Shown one piece after another: positions 18,961 through 28,971 of a stretch of DNA of 64,000 bases; positions within the stretch are counted from its first letter, which is position 1, and each line of letters begins with the position of its first letter. Source of the stretch: Moraxella lacunata (lineage in GTDB: Bacteria > Pseudomonadota > Gammaproteobacteria > Pseudomonadales > Moraxellaceae). The position numbers and the translations under genes were made by a program. The notes beneath the pieces were generated by a model, which ran no database searches, was not told where the DNA came from, and worked only from the letters and a program-made list of their open reading frames with translations. The stretch covers positions 72,815 to 136,814 of the forward strand of contig NZ_MXAN01000004.1 in NCBI RefSeq assembly GCF_002027545.1, written 5' to 3'.

Positions 18961-20823
18961 TTATTCCTTTTTAACCGTATTTTTTAGCCCCACGCCACGC
19001 AGGCTGCCCCGATTGTCCACATCACGCACAATAAGGCTCCAATGGTCATTGAGTCGCACCTTATCCCCACTAACAGGCTCAGCATGAAAATGGCTTAGCA
19101 TATACTCTTCAATGGTCTCATTTTTGTGCTTATCAAATATCTCAATCAACTCATCATCAATCCCGCCAAGCGTTGATTTAGGTGGGGTAAATACTTCAAA
19201 AAAATCAAAGGGCGTTTTTTTGGTGGATTTGGACGTGCTGGGTCGGTCGGTTTTGAGTAAGGATTGCCCCCCACTAAAAAATGGCAAATCGGCAATTTTG
19301 ATGTGGGGCGACAGTAGCCAATCGCCATAAAACTCGCTTGTTTTTTGGTATTGGGTGGCAGAATTATTAAAAATCTTTGCCACAGAGCTGGCATTATCCC
19401 CACTCATGGCATACCACACCACATCGCCCGCCCGCAATGCCGTATCGTCATTGACAACAAGCAAATGGTCGTTTCGTACCACTGCAAACAAACTGACATC
19501 ATTGGCATTAAAACGGCTTGAGATATTGACAGGGTGTCGTCCCACGGCAAACGCCCCCTTGCCCACCTCAAATTCATAAAGCGTAATATTGGCATGGTCG
19601 CCCACCCAAATTTCATGCTCCGCCTTTGGTTCGCTATCGGTTGGTACCCACACCCCAAAGGCTCGGGACATAAAAGGAATGGTCGCTCCTTGGGCAAGTA
19701 GCGACAAAATCACAAGCCCAAAGGCGATGTTGAATGCCAAATTGGCTTGGGGAACTGCCATCATAATCGGAATAATAGCAAGAGTAATCGGCACCGCCCC
19801 ACGCAGTCCTACCCACGAGATAAAACCAATCTCACGCCAATTAAACCCAAAAGGCAAAAGACTTGTCATGACCGCAAAGGGGCGAGCGACAAACAACAAA
19901 AACAAAAACACAATCAAAGAATAATGCCACACCTGCAAAAGGCTAGATGGTGTAACCAGTAGCCCCAACACCACGAATAACACCGCTTGCGACAGCCATG
20001 CAAAACTGTCCATGACCCTAAGGACGTGTTCGGTAGCACGCACTTTGGTATTACCAATTGCCACACCCGCCAAATACACCGCCAAAAAGCCCGAACCGCC
20101 CAAAAGGTTGGTTGCCCCAAACACTGCCATACCTGCTGACATTATCAAAATGGCATACATGCCATCTGCCAGATGCACCTTGGGCAATAATTTAGACAAT
20201 ACAAAACCTGACACCACGCCCATGACAAGCCCCACGCCAATTTGGGTGGCAAGTAGCGACAAAATCGTCCAGATTGTCTGGCTTTCAGGGTCAAGGTTTA
20301 GGGCAATCATGACCGTAACAAGCAAAATTGCCAAGGGGTCGTTCGCCCCTGATTCAAGTTCAAGCGTCGCTTGCACTCGGTCATTGAGTTTGACCCCACC
20401 ATTTCTAAGCAGACTAAAAACAGCGGCAGCATCGGTACTGCCAACAATGGCAGCAATCAAAAGCCCCAGCCGCCAATCCACTCCCAAAAGATAAGCAATA
20501 AAAATCCCAAGTGTCAAGACAGTTGCGATAACACCCCATGTTGCAAGGGTAACAGCAGGTTTTAGCCCCACCCGAAATGAATTTAGAGACGTTCTAAGTC
20601 CGCCATCAAGCAAAATACAAGCAAGGGCAGCTTGTCCGATAAAATTGGCAAGGGCATACTGCTCAAACTCAATCCCCAAAATCCCTTCTTCGCCTGCCAA
20701 CACACCCACGCCCAAAAAGAATAACAATAAAGGCACGCCCAAACGAGCCGATAACTGGCTTGTCATAATACTGACAAAAATTAGCACCGCCGAGACAAGG
20801 TACAAAATATTTAGGGTGTCCAT
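18961..20823 (-). CDS. nhaP2: Potassium/proton antiporter of the CPA1 family (NhaP2/CvrA type)
   Basis: 620-aa inner-membrane antiporter. An N-terminal Na+/H+ exchanger domain with about 12 hydrophobic segments covers residues 1-395 and includes LESGANDPLAILLVTVM, the CPA ion-site motif. It is followed by a cytosolic TrkA-C-like regulatory domain (about 400-480) and a C-terminal CorC/HlyC-like domain from about 535, the same order as E. coli CvrA. It would exchange cytosolic K+ for H+. The ATG is preferred over the GTG one codon upstream because AAGGAG is correctly spaced. Confidence 0.93.
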   Translation of the reverse strand: MDTLNILYLVSAVLIFVSIMTSQLSARLGVPLLLFFLGVGVLAGEEGILGIEFEQYALANFIGQAALACILLDGGLRTSLNSFRVGLKPAVTLATWGVIATVLTLGIFIAYLLGVDWRLGLLIAAIVGSTDAAAVFSLLRNGGVKLNDRVQATLELESGANDPLAILLVTVMIALNLDPESQTIWTILSLLATQIGVGLVMGVVSGFVLSKLLPKVHLADGMYAILIMSAGMAVFGATNLLGGSGFLAVYLAGVAIGNTKVRATEHVLRVMDSFAWLSQAVLFVVLGLLVTPSSLLQVWHYSLIVFLFLLFVARPFAVMTSLLPFGFNWREIGFISWVGLRGAVPITLAIIPIMMAVPQANLAFNIAFGLVILSLLAQGATIPFMSRAFGVWVPTDSEPKAEHEIWVGDHANITLYEFEVGKGAFAVGRHPVNISSRFNANDVSLFAVVRNDHLLVVNDDTALRAGDVVWYAMSGDNASSVAKIFNNSATQYQKTSEFYGDWLLSPHIKIADLPFFSGGQSLLKTDRPSTSKSTKKTPFDFFEVFTPPKSTLGGIDDELIEIFDKHKNETIEEYMLSHFHAEPVSGDKVRLNDHWSLIVRDVDNRGSLRGVGLKNTVKKE

Positions 20824-21017
20824 CACGCTCCTTTTTGGGTTGGATAATTTGTGGGCAAAACTTGACAGCAGTCAATCATCAAAAATCAGTTAAAAAGATT
20901 AATTGTAACACAAAATCACCCCAAACGTGCCAATTTTTGTCCAAAAGCCAGCCCCAAAAATACCCAAAAGGGCAACTTGCCCCGTCATGTCCTTTTGACA
21001 AATTTTTACAAAAAAAC

Positions 21018-21046
21018 TTGCCCAAATTGCATTTTAAAGGCATAAT
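21018..21046 (+). promoter_or_regulatory. Candidate sigma-70 promoter of aspS
   Basis: TTGCCC, 17-base spacer, CATAAT, ending about 50 bases before the aspS start codon in the divergent antiporter-aspS spacer. Sequence match only. Confidence 0.55.
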
Positions 21047-21097
21047 AGCAGGTTTCAACTTTTTCAAAATTAAAGCAACTTTAAAAAAGGCAAATTT

Positions 21098-22897
21098 ATG
21101 GCAATTCGCACAGAATATTGCGGTAGTGTTACCGAAAGCTACATTGACCAAACCATTACCATTGTCGGCTGGGTACACCGCCGTAGAGACCACGGGGGCG
21201 TGATTTTTTTGGACATGAGAGACCGAGACGGACTGTTGCAAGTCGTCATTGACCCCGACACGCCAGAAGCCTTTGCCACCGCTGATAAGGCACGTTCTGA
21301 ATTTATCCTAAAAATCACAGGACGTGTGCGTGCCAGATACGAAGGCACCCAAAACCCCAACATGAAAAGCGGTCAAATCGAACTTCTTGCCAAAGAGATT
21401 GAAACCCTTGCCACGAGCGAAACGCCACCATTCCCACTAAACGATGATTTTAACAACGTCTCAGAAGAGCTACGCCTAAAATACCGTTTCCTTGACATTC
21501 GCCGTCCTGAAATGCTTGACCGCTTGCGTTTTCGCTCAAAGGTTACAAGCCTTATCCGCAACTACCTAGACGAGCATGGCTTTTTGGACGTTGAAACGCC
21601 TATCCTAACTCGTGCCACCCCAGAAGGGGCAAGGGATTACCTTGTACCAAGCCGTGTGTCTAATGGCGAGTTCTATGCCCTGCCACAGTCGCCACAGCTA
21701 TTCAAACAGCTTCTTATGGTGGGCGGTATTGACCGTTATTATCAAATTGCCAAGTGCTTTCGTGATGAAGACTTGCGTGCTGACCGTCAGCCTGAATTTA
21801 CCCAAATTGACATTGAGACATCGTTCCTTGATGACAACGACATCATGGACTTAATGGAAGGCATGACTGTTAAGCTCTTTGACGAACTTTTGGGCGTAAA
21901 ATTTGACAAATTTGAGCGTATGCCGTACTCGGAAGCCATGCGTGATTATGCGTCCGACAAGCCTGATTTGCGTATTCCATTGAAGCTCGTGGACGTGGCG
22001 GACATCATGCAAAACGTGGAGTTTAAAGTATTCTCCGCCCCTGCGGCAGACCCCAAAGGTCGTGTGGTTGCCCTACGCATTCCAAAAGGCGGTGAAATCA
22101 GCCGTAAACAGATTGACGACTACACCAAATTTGTCGGCATTTATGGGGCAAAAGGCTTGGCGTACATCAAGGTAAACGACATCGCCAACATCAACAACGG
22201 CGTGGATAAAGAAAGCGGACTACAATCGCCCATCATCAAAAATATGACTGATGACGTGCTTGTCGAGCTTATCCGCCGTACAGGTGCCGAAAATGGCGAC
22301 ATCATTTTCTTCGGTGCTGACAAAGCCAAAGTGGTCAATGATGCCATGGGTGCGTTGCGTGTCAAAATTGGTCATGATTTAAACCTGCTTACATCAGAAT
22401 GGGCTCCACTATGGGTTGTGGATTTTCCCATGTTTGAAGAGACCGATGACGGTAAATGGACATCAGTTCATCACCCATTTACCCGCCCAAAAGGCACGGT
22501 AGAAGAGATGAAAAACAGCCCAGAGACCGCCCTATCTATCGCTTATGACATGGTGCTAAACGGCACTGAGATTGGCGGGGGTTCATTGCGTATCAATACC
22601 CTAGATATGCAAAAGGCAGTCTTTGAAGCACTGGGCATTGATGAAGCCGAAGCCGAAGAGAAATTTAGCTTCCTGCTCAACGCCCTAAAATATGGTGCTC
22701 CACCGCATGGCGGATTGGCGTTTGGTCTTGACCGTTTGGTCATGCTCATGACAGGGGCAAGCTCTATTCGGGACGTTATTGCCTTTCCTAAGACCAAAAC
22801 GGCAGAATGTCCGCTCACCGAAGCCCCTGCTGGCGTGGATAATAAGCAACTGCGTGAGCTTGGCATTCGTGTGCGTGAAAAAGAAAAAGCTGAATAA
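21098..22897 (+). CDS. aspS: Aspartate-tRNA ligase
   Basis: 599-aa cytosolic class II aminoacyl-tRNA synthetase charging tRNA-Asp. It has the N-terminal OB-fold anticodon-binding domain (residues 1-110; [19 protein letters not shown]), the catalytic core with motif 2 [18 protein letters not shown], the bacterial GAD insertion in the middle (about 290-420) and motif 3 [12 protein letters not shown]. Length is that of bacterial AspS. Whether it also charges tRNA-Asn cannot be decided here. AAAAAGG precedes the ATG. An acyltransferase gene follows after 17 bases, so the LOS block may be partly transcribed from here. Confidence 0.98.
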   Translation: MAIRTEYCGSVTESYIDQTITIVGWVHRRRDHGGVIFLDMRDRDGLLQVVIDPDTPEAFATADKARSEFILKITGRVRARYEGTQNPNMKSGQIELLAKEIETLATSETPPFPLNDDFNNVSEELRLKYRFLDIRRPEMLDRLRFRSKVTSLIRNYLDEHGFLDVETPILTRATPEGARDYLVPSRVSNGEFYALPQSPQLFKQLLMVGGIDRYYQIAKCFRDEDLRADRQPEFTQIDIETSFLDDNDIMDLMEGMTVKLFDELLGVKFDKFERMPYSEAMRDYASDKPDLRIPLKLVDVADIMQNVEFKVFSAPAADPKGRVVALRIPKGGEISRKQIDDYTKFVGIYGAKGLAYIKVNDIANINNGVDKESGLQSPIIKNMTDDVLVELIRRTGAENGDIIFFGADKAKVVNDAMGALRVKIGHDLNLLTSEWAPLWVVDFPMFEETDDGKWTSVHHPFTRPKGTVEEMKNSPETALSIAYDMVLNGTEIGGGSLRINTLDMQKAVFEALGIDEAEAEEKFSFLLNALKYGAPPHGGLAFGLDRLVMLMTGASSIRDVIAFPKTKTAECPLTEAPAGVDNKQLRELGIRVREKEKAE

Positions 22898-22914
22898 TCA
22901 TAGACTTGTGATTT

Positions 22915-23832
22915 ATGCTTAATCTTATCAAATTCGTGCCAATGTCCTTTTTGGGGGCATTGGCTCGTTTTGCGTCTTATCTTGCCAAATGGTCAAATGC
23001 CAGCATTTATCGCAGTATTTGCACCAATCTTATGCTAGTCCACCCTTTTATGGATAAGGACGAGCGAGACAGGCTTGCCTTTACCGCCCTGCAAAATCAG
23101 CTTATCAGCACCCTAGACAGTGCCAAAAGCTGGGCAATGTCCCCAGAATGGTCTATCGCCCAAATCAAAACGGTACATCATCGTGAGATTTTGGAGCGTG
23201 GTTTTGCCAATCCCAAGGGGCTGATTTTGGTGGTGCCACACATCGGTACTTGGGAGATGATGAACGCCTGGCTGTGCGGTTTTGGCGATTTGACGATTAT
23301 GTACAAGCCGTCTGGCAATCCTAGCCTTGACCGATTTATCCTAAGCGGTCGTGAACGACTCTCCGCCACGCTTGTCCCCACCGACAGTACAGGCGTTAAG
23401 GCGATTTTTAAAACCTTAAAATCAGGCGGATTTACTGTGATTTTGCCCGACCATGTCCCTGATAAAAATGGCGGAGAAATCGTGCCGTTTTTTGGCATTC
23501 CCACCATGACAGGCACGCTCACCACCAAACTTACTCAAAAAACAGGCTGTGCGTTGGTTGGCTTGGCGTGTATCAAGGGCAAGGAAGGATTTGAGATATT
23601 TTGTTATGATTTGACCGACCCAAATTTGTACGACAAAAACGACATCATCGCCACCACCGCTCTGAATAATAGTATGCAGATGATGATAAATGAGCATTTT
23701 GCTCATTATATGTGGGGCTATCGGCGGTTTAAAACCACGCCTTTTGGCGAAAATCCCTACCTGTTGCCTTTTGACGATTTGCACGCCCAAATAAAATCTT
23801 ATAAAATAGACAAAAACAAGGAAAATCCATGA
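22915..23832 (+). CDS. Lipid A late acyltransferase, LpxL/HtrB family
   Basis: 305-aa membrane-associated acyltransferase expected to add a secondary acyl chain to lipid A on the inner leaflet. The family catalytic H-x4-D/E motif is HIGTWE in VVPHIGTWEMMNAWL (about residue 107), with the second block LPDHVPDKNGGEIVPFFG and one N-terminal hydrophobic segment. It is the first gene of a coupled LOS set: its stop overlaps the next start in ATGA. Acyl-chain preference (lauroyl versus others) cannot be read from sequence. No clear ribosome site was seen upstream. Confidence 0.9.
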   Translation: MLNLIKFVPMSFLGALARFASYLAKWSNASIYRSICTNLMLVHPFMDKDERDRLAFTALQNQLISTLDSAKSWAMSPEWSIAQIKTVHHREILERGFANPKGLILVVPHIGTWEMMNAWLCGFGDLTIMYKPSGNPSLDRFILSGRERLSATLVPTDSTGVKAIFKTLKSGGFTVILPDHVPDKNGGEIVPFFGIPTMTGTLTTKLTQKTGCALVGLACIKGKEGFEIFCYDLTDPNLYDKNDIIATTALNNSMQMMINEHFAHYMWGYRRFKTTPFGENPYLLPFDDLHAQIKSYKIDKNKENP

Positions 23833-24575
23833 CTGACAACCGCTATGTGATTTGTATGAAATGGGGAACCAAATACGGTGCCGAATACGTCAATCGCCTG
23901 TATCATATGGTAAAACGCCATTTGACCCTTGATTTTCAAATGGTGTGCTTGACGGACGACAGTGCAGGCATTGATGATAATGTCAAATGCTATCCCATTC
24001 CTGAGCTTAACCTACCTGCCAACCTGCCCGAACGTGGCTGGAAAAAGCTCACCACCTTTAAACCAGAATTGTATGATTTAAAAGGCACGGCGTTATTTTT
24101 GGATATTGATATTGTTATCGTGGATAATATTGACTGCTTTTTTACGCACAAAGCGGAGCATGATGACAGCGTGATGATTATCCGTGATTGGAAAAAACCG
24201 TGGCGAATGGTCGGTAACAGCTCGGTATATCGCTTTAAAGTGGGGCAAAATACTTATCCAAACCTGCTTAGTTATTTTGAACAAAATTTTGAACAAATCA
24301 GGGAAGAAGTTCGCCACGAACAGGCGTTTTTGTCCAATTATCTGCGTAAATACCATCATTTAGAATATTGGGACAGTTCATGGTGCGTCAGTTTTAAATA
24401 TCACTGCCTACAAAAACTCCCCATGGCGTATTTTGTGCCACCCAAAAAACCAGTTGGGGCAAAAATCATCATCTTTCATGGTGAGATTAATCCACCAGAT
24501 GCTATCACAGGTGGGGGCGGTAAATGGTATCGCCATGTTTTGCCAAGTGAATGGATTAAGGATGCTTGGCAATGA
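23829..24575 (+). CDS. Putative glycosyltransferase with DxD motif
   Basis: 248-aa cytosolic-looking protein. After a beta-strand start (RYVICMKWGTKYG) it carries ALFLDIDIVIVDNID, a D-x-D motif typical of GT-A-fold sugar-nucleotide enzymes, followed by a WRMVGNSSVYRF segment and a late IIIFHGE block comparable to GT8-like enzymes. The donor and acceptor are unknown. It overlaps both neighbours by ATGA junctions, so translation is coupled to the acyltransferase before and the double GT2 enzyme after. Its place implies a role in LOS oligosaccharide assembly. Confidence 0.75.
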   Translation: MTDNRYVICMKWGTKYGAEYVNRLYHMVKRHLTLDFQMVCLTDDSAGIDDNVKCYPIPELNLPANLPERGWKKLTTFKPELYDLKGTALFLDIDIVIVDNIDCFFTHKAEHDDSVMIIRDWKKPWRMVGNSSVYRFKVGQNTYPNLLSYFEQNFEQIREEVRHEQAFLSNYLRKYHHLEYWDSSWCVSFKYHCLQKLPMAYFVPPKKPVGAKIIIFHGEINPPDAITGGGGKWYRHVLPSEWIKDAWQ

Positions 24576-26164
24576 GTCAATACCCCCTATCAGTCGTCAT
24601 GATTGTCAAAAATGAAGCCAAAAATTTGGCAATCAGCTTGCCTGCTCTAGACGGCTTGGCGGACGAGATTATCATCTTAGATAGCGGTAGCACCGACAAC
24701 AGCCGAGAAATTGCCGAACAATATGGGGCAAAATGGCACGTCAATACCGACTGGCAAGGCTTTGGCAGACAAAGACAGCTCGCCCAATCCCACGCCACAG
24801 GCGAGTGGATATTGGCACTAGATGCTGATGAAGAGATTACCGATGAGCTAAAACAGAGCATTTTGGCGGTCATTAAAAATCCACCCAATGATACGGTATA
24901 TGGGATCAAACGCATAGACTGTATTTTTGGGCATGAGATTGATAACAGGCTATGGGCGGTTAAGGCTCATTGGCGACTGTATCCAAAAAAATATAACTAT
25001 GACAATAACTTAGTGCATGAATCGGTCGTGCTAAATGGGGCAAGCACTGCCACGCTTGACGGCTTTATGCGACATCACACGGCAGACACGCCCCTATTTT
25101 GGCTCACCAAACGTCTAGAATACGCCAAAGCATGGGCGGACGATAGGCACAGACAGGGCAAAAAAGGCAAATTTAGTAAGGTAATTTTAAACCCGTTTTG
25201 GGCGTTTTTTAAACAGTATTTTGTGGACGGGCGTTTTTTGCAGGGCAGGTATGGGTTGATTTATTCGCTGATGTTTACCCAATACACCTTTAACAAATAC
25301 GCCATTTTGTACGATTTGACCCACAACCAAGCCGAACAAGCGTTTTTAAAATCGGTAGAATTTGCCAAAAATCTCACGCCCATTGATTTGACCAACAAAA
25401 AAAGCACGCTGTCGCTTGTCATGATTTGCAAAAACGAATCCAAGCACCTAAAAGCGTGCCTTGATACCGTGCATGATTTGGTAGATGAGATTATCATTTT
25501 GGATAGCGGTAGCACCGATGATACCCGCAAGATTGCCGAATCTTTTGGAGCAAAATGGCACACCAATACCGACTGGCAAGGCTTTGGCAAACAACGCCAA
25601 CTTGCCCAGTCTTATGCTACAAGCGATTATGTGCTGGTGCTGGACGCTGATGAACGCCTTGACCAAGAATTAAGGCAGTCTATTGCTGATATATTAAGAC
25701 AACCCGTGCAGACAGATAAGGTCTTTGCCATTGCTCGGGTCAATACCTTTTGTGGCGTGGAAGTTCAGCCACGCTCATGGTACACCGATAAGCTTGCTCG
25801 GCTCTATGCTCGCACGCAGTTTAAATATTCAGACTTAGAAGTGCATGAATCGCTTGACCAACAAGGCGTGCCAAGCGTGGTATTAAAGGGCTATTTGCCC
25901 CACATCACCAACGACAATCTGCATCATTTTTTGGTAAAAAATATCCGATACAGCCACGACTGGGCAAAAGAAAAACACACCAAAGGCAAAACCGTGAGCA
26001 TGGCAGGACTGCTTGTTCGCTCGTGGTTTTCGTTTGTGCGTGAGCATGTCATCCGTGCCGACTTTATGGGCGGAGCGTATGGCTATATCTTGGCGGTAGC
26101 GTCTTTGGGATATACACTGGATAAATACATCATGCTATGGCAGATGAACAAGGACAAATCATGA
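24572..26164 (+). CDS. lgt3: Two-domain family 2 glycosyltransferase, Lgt3-like LOS glucosyltransferase
   Basis: 530-aa protein made of two similar GT2 units in tandem. Unit 1 (about residues 6-230) starts LSVVMIVKNEAKNL and has DEIIILDSGSTDNSREIAEQ; unit 2 (about 275-510) starts LSLVMICKNESKHL and has DEIIILDSGSTDDTRKIAES. Each unit has its own acidic metal motif, LALDADEE and LVLDADER. Each resembles LgtF/WaaE-type inner-core transferases. Moraxella Lgt3 is a described two-domain glucosyltransferase acting on the LOS inner core, and this architecture matches, so I assign that name from layout and context. ATG is used because it forms an ATGA overlap with the preceding gene; a TTG lies two codons earlier. 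Confidence 0.82.
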   Translation: MSQYPLSVVMIVKNEAKNLAISLPALDGLADEIIILDSGSTDNSREIAEQYGAKWHVNTDWQGFGRQRQLAQSHATGEWILALDADEEITDELKQSILAVIKNPPNDTVYGIKRIDCIFGHEIDNRLWAVKAHWRLYPKKYNYDNNLVHESVVLNGASTATLDGFMRHHTADTPLFWLTKRLEYAKAWADDRHRQGKKGKFSKVILNPFWAFFKQYFVDGRFLQGRYGLIYSLMFTQYTFNKYAILYDLTHNQAEQAFLKSVEFAKNLTPIDLTNKKSTLSLVMICKNESKHLKACLDTVHDLVDEIIILDSGSTDDTRKIAESFGAKWHTNTDWQGFGKQRQLAQSYATSDYVLVLDADERLDQELRQSIADILRQPVQTDKVFAIARVNTFCGVEVQPRSWYTDKLARLYARTQFKYSDLEVHESLDQQGVPSVVLKGYLPHITNDNLHHFLVKNIRYSHDWAKEKHTKGKTVSMAGLLVRSWFSFVREHVIRADFMGGAYGYILAVASLGYTLDKYIMLWQMNKDKS

Positions 26165-26919
26165 AAAACTACGTCATCAGCCTAAGTACCGCTACCGACC
26201 GCCGAGAGCATATCAAGACAGAATTTGGCAAACAGAACATTCATTTTGAATTTTTTGATGCAGTTACACCAAACGACATAGAGCATATTTCCACACAATT
26301 AAACATTCCTTTGGTAAATAATCAACGCTTATCATTGGGCGAAAAAGCGTGTTTTTTAAGCCATGTCTGTTTATGGCAAAAAATGATAGATGATGACTTG
26401 GAGTATGTCGCCATTTTTGAAGATGACGTGTATTTGGGCGAAAATGCCATTGCCTTCTTAAAAGATGACTGGTTGAGCTTCCCTTTTGATATCATCAAAC
26501 TAGAAACATGGCATGAGTTGGTACATTTGAGCAAACCCGCCATTTATCATCAAGGCAGAACATTACACCCCCTAAAAAGCACCCACGTTGGGGCTTGTGG
26601 CTATGTTTTACACCGTTTAGGAGCGACCAAACTCCTTGACTTTATCCGCCAGTTAGATGAACAAGAACGCTATGCGATTGACCATGTGTTATTTGGGGCA
26701 TTTTTAACACAAGGCACGGTTTATCAACTAAACCCTGCCCTATGCAAGCAACCTGATTCTGATACACATCTTGTCAGTCAGTTAGAGCAAGAACGCAAAA
26801 ATAACACCTTTATCTATCAACCAAATGACACCCTAAGCACAAAAATTCATAAATTTTTCAAACGCTTATATAGAAGTTTTGGCAAACGGTTTTTTTATAT
26901 GAAAGTGCCTTTTTGCTAA
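26161..26919 (+). CDS. Family 25 glycosyltransferase (LOS), copy 1
   Basis: 252-aa GT25 enzyme of the LgtB/Lex2B type, which usually transfers galactose to LOS oligosaccharide. Seen: N-terminal KNYVISLSTATDRREHI, the FEFFDAVTP block, LSLGEKACFLSHVCLWQ and the acidic motif VAIFEDDVYLG (about residue 85). The start is the ATG in an ATGA overlap with the lgt3-like stop, so it closes the coupled plus-strand block. It is paralogous to the GT25 gene at 28972. Its stop overlaps the stop of the convergent GT4 gene, leaving no room for a terminator. Confidence 0.88.
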   Translation: MKNYVISLSTATDRREHIKTEFGKQNIHFEFFDAVTPNDIEHISTQLNIPLVNNQRLSLGEKACFLSHVCLWQKMIDDDLEYVAIFEDDVYLGENAIAFLKDDWLSFPFDIIKLETWHELVHLSKPAIYHQGRTLHPLKSTHVGACGYVLHRLGATKLLDFIRQLDEQERYAIDHVLFGAFLTQGTVYQLNPALCKQPDSDTHLVSQLEQERKNNTFIYQPNDTLSTKIHKFFKRLYRSFGKRFFYMKVPFC

Positions 26920-27899
26920 TCCACCATCGCCAACCGCCCTTTGATATTCGCCTTGGATTTTGGACGTTGTGCGTTTAAATTCTCGCCTGCCAACACCCTT
27001 TCATAGCACTCCACATACGCCTTTGACATGGACAAATGACTAAAATGCGTTTTGGCTCGCTCATGACACGCCCGTCTGTCAAATTTATCAACGTCTTTGA
27101 CCGCTTCGGTCAGCACTGCATAACTGTCTGACAACACTCCCACATCATCGCTGACGATATCAGGCATTGCTCCAAATGGCGTGGCAAATACGGGGCAACC
27201 CAAATACAAACTTTCAATCATGGCAAGACCAAACGGTTCATGCCACAACACAGGAAAAATCAGCCCTTTTGAATTTTTCACAAGGTCATTTTTCGCCTTG
27301 CCACCCACCATACCATGAAAAGTCAAATCCGATGACAAATAAAAATACGGGTTGCGTTTTAGATTAAAACGCTTACCACCCAAAATGTGCATGGGCATAT
27401 TGGCATTTTGGGCGATTTTTATCGCTCCTTGTACGTTTTTGATTCGCCATGTCGCCTTTGCCAAATAATGTACATAATTTTGTGGATTGTCCAAATTTGG
27501 CTCGCCATAATCCGCCCAATACAGCCCATTATGCACATAACAACTAGCATTGTAATTCTCGGCGTGTTTGGACGATAAATAAATGGTATTAATATTAAAT
27601 TCTTTTTCAACATCGCTATTGCTATGTTCGGTACATACAAATGGCGTATTTATCTCGCCATCATAGGGAAAATGAAAATGAATAATATCTGCCCAGCCTT
27701 CTATTTGACTCTCCAGTGATTTATTTTCGTCATATATCAAACCATCGGGATTTTTATTGTCGTATTTGGTTAAAAACCTAACATCATGCCCAAGCTCTTT
27801 TTGTCCTTGATATAATGCCCATAATACTCTCTCTGTACCGCCATAATCATTGGGCGGAATGGGTAAACAAGTCAATAAAACGTGCAATATTTTCATCAT
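26916..27899 (-). CDS. Family 4 glycosyltransferase, copy 1
   Basis: 327-aa GT-B-fold enzyme of the glycosyltransferase group 1 (GT4) family. The N-terminus MKILHVLLTCLPIPPNDYGGTERVLWALYQG is nearly identical to that of the paralogue upstream; the donor-site motif is FPVLWHEPFGLAMIESLYLG (about residues 214-233) with the E-x7-E pair. Donor and acceptor are unknown, but the LOS context is clear. Its start overlaps the paralogue's stop as TGATG, so the two are coupled. It runs against the preceding GT25 gene and ends in a shared stop sequence. Confidence 0.88.
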   Translation of the reverse strand: MMKILHVLLTCLPIPPNDYGGTERVLWALYQGQKELGHDVRFLTKYDNKNPDGLIYDENKSLESQIEGWADIIHFHFPYDGEINTPFVCTEHSNSDVEKEFNINTIYLSSKHAENYNASCYVHNGLYWADYGEPNLDNPQNYVHYLAKATWRIKNVQGAIKIAQNANMPMHILGGKRFNLKRNPYFYLSSDLTFHGMVGGKAKNDLVKNSKGLIFPVLWHEPFGLAMIESLYLGCPVFATPFGAMPDIVSDDVGVLSDSYAVLTEAVKDVDKFDRRACHERAKTHFSHLSMSKAYVECYERVLAGENLNAQRPKSKANIKGRLAMVD

Positions 27900-28897
27900 C
27901 AGTCCGTCAAATAAAAGTCAGTGGGTAAATATTCATTCACACTCGGTTCTTTATCATGCAAGTTTTGACCATTTAGTACCATGTCATAATATTGCAAATA
28001 TTTTTTACTCATGACAAGATGGTTAAATGTCTCTTGGGCATATTCATGGCAGGTTTTGCGATTAAAGACTTCGATATTTTTTATGGCATTTATCATTTCG
28101 TTTTTGCTTTGGGTGCTAATACCCACATCAGAGATAATCAATTCTGGCACAGAACCGCAATGACTACCAATCACAGGACAACCCAAATACAAACTTTCAA
28201 TCATGGCAAGCCCAAAGGCTTCATAATTTAACACAGGGAATAATAATGCCGATGAGTTTTTTATCACTTGATTTTTTTGTTCACCACCTAACATTCCATA
28301 AAAAGTCAAATCACTCCCCCAATAAAAGTATGGTTCATACTTGCCCTTTTTGTACTTTAATGAATAGCGTTTGCTACCGATGGCATGAAGTGGTGTATTG
28401 GCATGGCGAGCGATGGCGATACTGTCTTTTAAATTTTTGTCTTTGTATTTGGCATTTGCCAAAAAATGCACATATTTGGATTTTGGTTTATTTAAATTAG
28501 GCTTGCCATAATCCGCCCAATACAATCCATTATAAACATATGCACTTCCGCCACTACGTTTGGCATGTAATTCGCCCAAAAAAATGGTGTTTTTTGGAAA
28601 AGTGGCAGGCGTGATTTGTTGATTGTGTGTGGTACAAACAAAAGGTGTTTTTAATTCGCCCCGATACAAAAAATGAAAATGAATAATATCCGCCCAGCCT
28701 TCTATTTGGCTTTCTAGGGATTGATTGGGATTATATAAAATAGCGTCAGGGTGTTTATTGTCGTATTTGGTTAAAAATTTAACGTCATGTCCAAGCTCTT
28801 TTTGTCCTTGATATAATGCCCACAATACCCGCTCTGTCCCGCCATATTTAACAGGAGGAATGGGCATACGAGTCAACAAAACATGTAAAATTTTCAT
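27899..28897 (-). CDS. Family 4 glycosyltransferase, copy 2
   Basis: 332-aa GT4 enzyme and first gene of the two-gene leftward unit. It shares with its neighbour the N-terminal MKILHVLLTRMPIPP and the GGTERVLWALYQGQKELGHDV block; its donor-site motif is FPVLNYEAFGLAMIESLYLG. An ATG 21 codons further upstream is open, but MKILHV aligned with the paralogue is the natural start. The genes probably arose by tandem duplication and diverged to different linkages. A 74-base divergent spacer separates it from the second GT25 gene and must hold both promoters. Confidence 0.88.
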   Translation of the reverse strand: MKILHVLLTRMPIPPVKYGGTERVLWALYQGQKELGHDVKFLTKYDNKHPDAILYNPNQSLESQIEGWADIIHFHFLYRGELKTPFVCTTHNQQITPATFPKNTIFLGELHAKRSGGSAYVYNGLYWADYGKPNLNKPKSKYVHFLANAKYKDKNLKDSIAIARHANTPLHAIGSKRYSLKYKKGKYEPYFYWGSDLTFYGMLGGEQKNQVIKNSSALLFPVLNYEAFGLAMIESLYLGCPVIGSHCGSVPELIISDVGISTQSKNEMINAIKNIEVFNRKTCHEYAQETFNHLVMSKKYLQYYDMVLNGQNLHDKEPSVNEYLPTDFYLTD

Positions 28898-28971
28898 GTG
28901 ATTTCCAATGTAACTTGACAAAATGATGGAAATTAGGCAATATACCATAAATTTTCTCATTCGCCAACGCC

